A stretch of 64,000 nt of DNA from Vanessa cardui. Lineage: Eukaryota; Arthropoda; Insecta; Lepidoptera; Nymphalidae. The notes beneath the pieces were generated by a model, which was not told the origin of the DNA, ran no database searches, and was given only the letters and a program-made list of their open reading frames with translations. Of this stretch, positions 63,326 to 64,000 are shown in pieces. The stretch spans positions 8,993,538 through 9,057,537 of the forward strand of contig NC_061146.1 of the NCBI RefSeq assembly GCF_905220365.1. Direction: 5' to 3'. Position 1 is the first letter of the stretch. Each line of letters opens with the position of its first letter. Both the position numbers and the translations under genes were made by a program.

Positions 63326-63544
63326 TAAATATGAGACAACATCACATGAGACAACATCATATACATTACTTTGATCCCAATGTAAGTAGCTAAAGCGATT
63401 GTGCTATGGAAAATCAGAAGTAACGACGGTACCACAAACACCCAGACCTAAGAATACATCGACTCGGCCGGGAATCGAACCCGGGACCCCGGAGTATCGT
63501 ACCCATGAAAACCGGTGTACACACCACTCGACCACGGAGGTCGT
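63326..63544 (-). mobile_element. Family C tRNA-derived SINE
   Basis: AAATATGAGACAACATCACA (the GAGACAACATCA word is doubled), ATGGAAAATCAGAAGTAACG, box B complement GGAATCGAACCCGGGACC, and head CACTCGACCACGGAGGTCG. Confidence 0.82.
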
Positions 63545-63766
63545 TAAAACTAAATAGAACGAAAAACACGCCTACGCTTGTGAACTTGACTTTAAGGTAT
63601 CTAGGAGCTATCTTTAGGGTGGTTTGGACAATCCTGAAGGCATTTGTCAGGTCTAGGTAGAAAACTTTCTGCAACACATTGCTCGAGTCTGGCCAAGCAA
63701 CTATCTTACTGTTCCTTAAGTATTATGTGTGATGTTAATTCTTATTATTATTACTTTGTGTTTGAA

Positions 63767-63922
63767 CAAGCCCGCCTGGGTAGGTACCACCCACTCATCA
63801 AATATTCTACCGCTAAATAACAGTACGCAGTATTGTTGTGTTCCGGTTTGAAGGATGAGTAGGCCAGTGTAACTACAGGCACAAGGGACGTGGTGCATTG
63901 ATAATGCAAGGGATAGTTAATA
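63767..63922 (+). mobile_element. Family B, partial
   Basis: ACAAGCCCGCCTGGGTAGGT through GCAAGGGATAGTTAATAA. The ACATCTTAGTTCC block and the 3' third are missing. Confidence 0.72.
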
Positions 63923-64000
63923 ATAATAAAAGATAGGTATAGGATAATCTCGCCTCCATTTCACACATTAATAACTAGTGCTTACGGCATCATCCATAGG

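Overview
The window looks like A+T-rich nuclear DNA from a lepidopteran insect, probably a ditrysian moth or butterfly. The evidence is a two-exon stretch of a lepidopteran-type pancreatic-lipase-like gene plus dense copies of interspersed repeats typical of Lepidoptera: tRNA-derived SINEs, Lep1-like Helitrons, CR1-like LINE tails, RTE and mariner remnants, and MITEs. I cannot name the species. No bacterial-style operon, CRISPR array, rRNA or functional tRNA gene is visible.

Gene content is low. One host gene is supported on the + strand: an internal exon (673-826) and the terminal exon (15407-16076) of a neutral/pancreatic-lipase-family protein. The splice phases match exactly and the Ser-Asp-His triad is intact. 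Its earlier exons lie upstream of the window. The intron between the two exons is 14.58 kb and is packed with repeats. A TATA/Inr-like sequence (16674-16712) lies about 600 bp past the stop codon, but no following gene could be found. The only other long protein-coding sequences belong to transposons: a 603-residue LINE reverse transcriptase (44071-45882, 5'-truncated element), a broken RTE tail (33286-33781) and a dead mariner transposase (37897-38850).

Repeat families, with names used only here. A: tRNA-derived SINE, about 290 bp, box A/box B head and TTG-type tail, about 25 copies or fragments. B: SINE-like repeat of about 290 bp ending ACCATAAAA, about 18 copies. C: second tRNA-derived SINE, about 240 bp, five copies. 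D: LINE 3' ends with TTTGAT or TTTGAG tails. E: composite palindromic element of about 1.7 kb. F: 1.7-kb foldback element full of GTATGGC motifs. H: Lep1-like Helitrons. I: repeat containing ACGAGCAGGAGG. K: MITE with TAGTACGACACAA ends. N: MITE with CAGTCGGGGTAAGAAA ends. U: a low-copy repeat.

Layout. 1-16.1 kb: lipase exons and TE-filled intron, with E copy 1 (5.7-7.5 kb), K (8.7 kb) and foldback F (9.9-11.6 kb). 16.2-22.3 kb: MITEs, a SINE flanked by 73-bp direct repeats, E copy 2, and a 55-bp minisatellite. 22.5-28.4 kb: a nested SINE-in-MITE and a 1.7-kb tandem duplication with uneven identity. 28.4-37.7 kb: SINEs, a Lep1 copy split by two insertions, and the RTE tail. 37.7-46.2 kb: dead mariner, E copy 3 inserted inside a family C SINE (which fixes the ends of E), and the LINE ORF. 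46.2-64 kb: further SINEs, a TG microsatellite, perfect palindromes, an hAT-type MITE with its target duplication, and GC-rich repeat patches.

The most unusual structures are the foldback F, the composite E with its embedded Helitron, and the 73-bp duplication around a SINE. All assignments are by eye; no alignment or database search was run.
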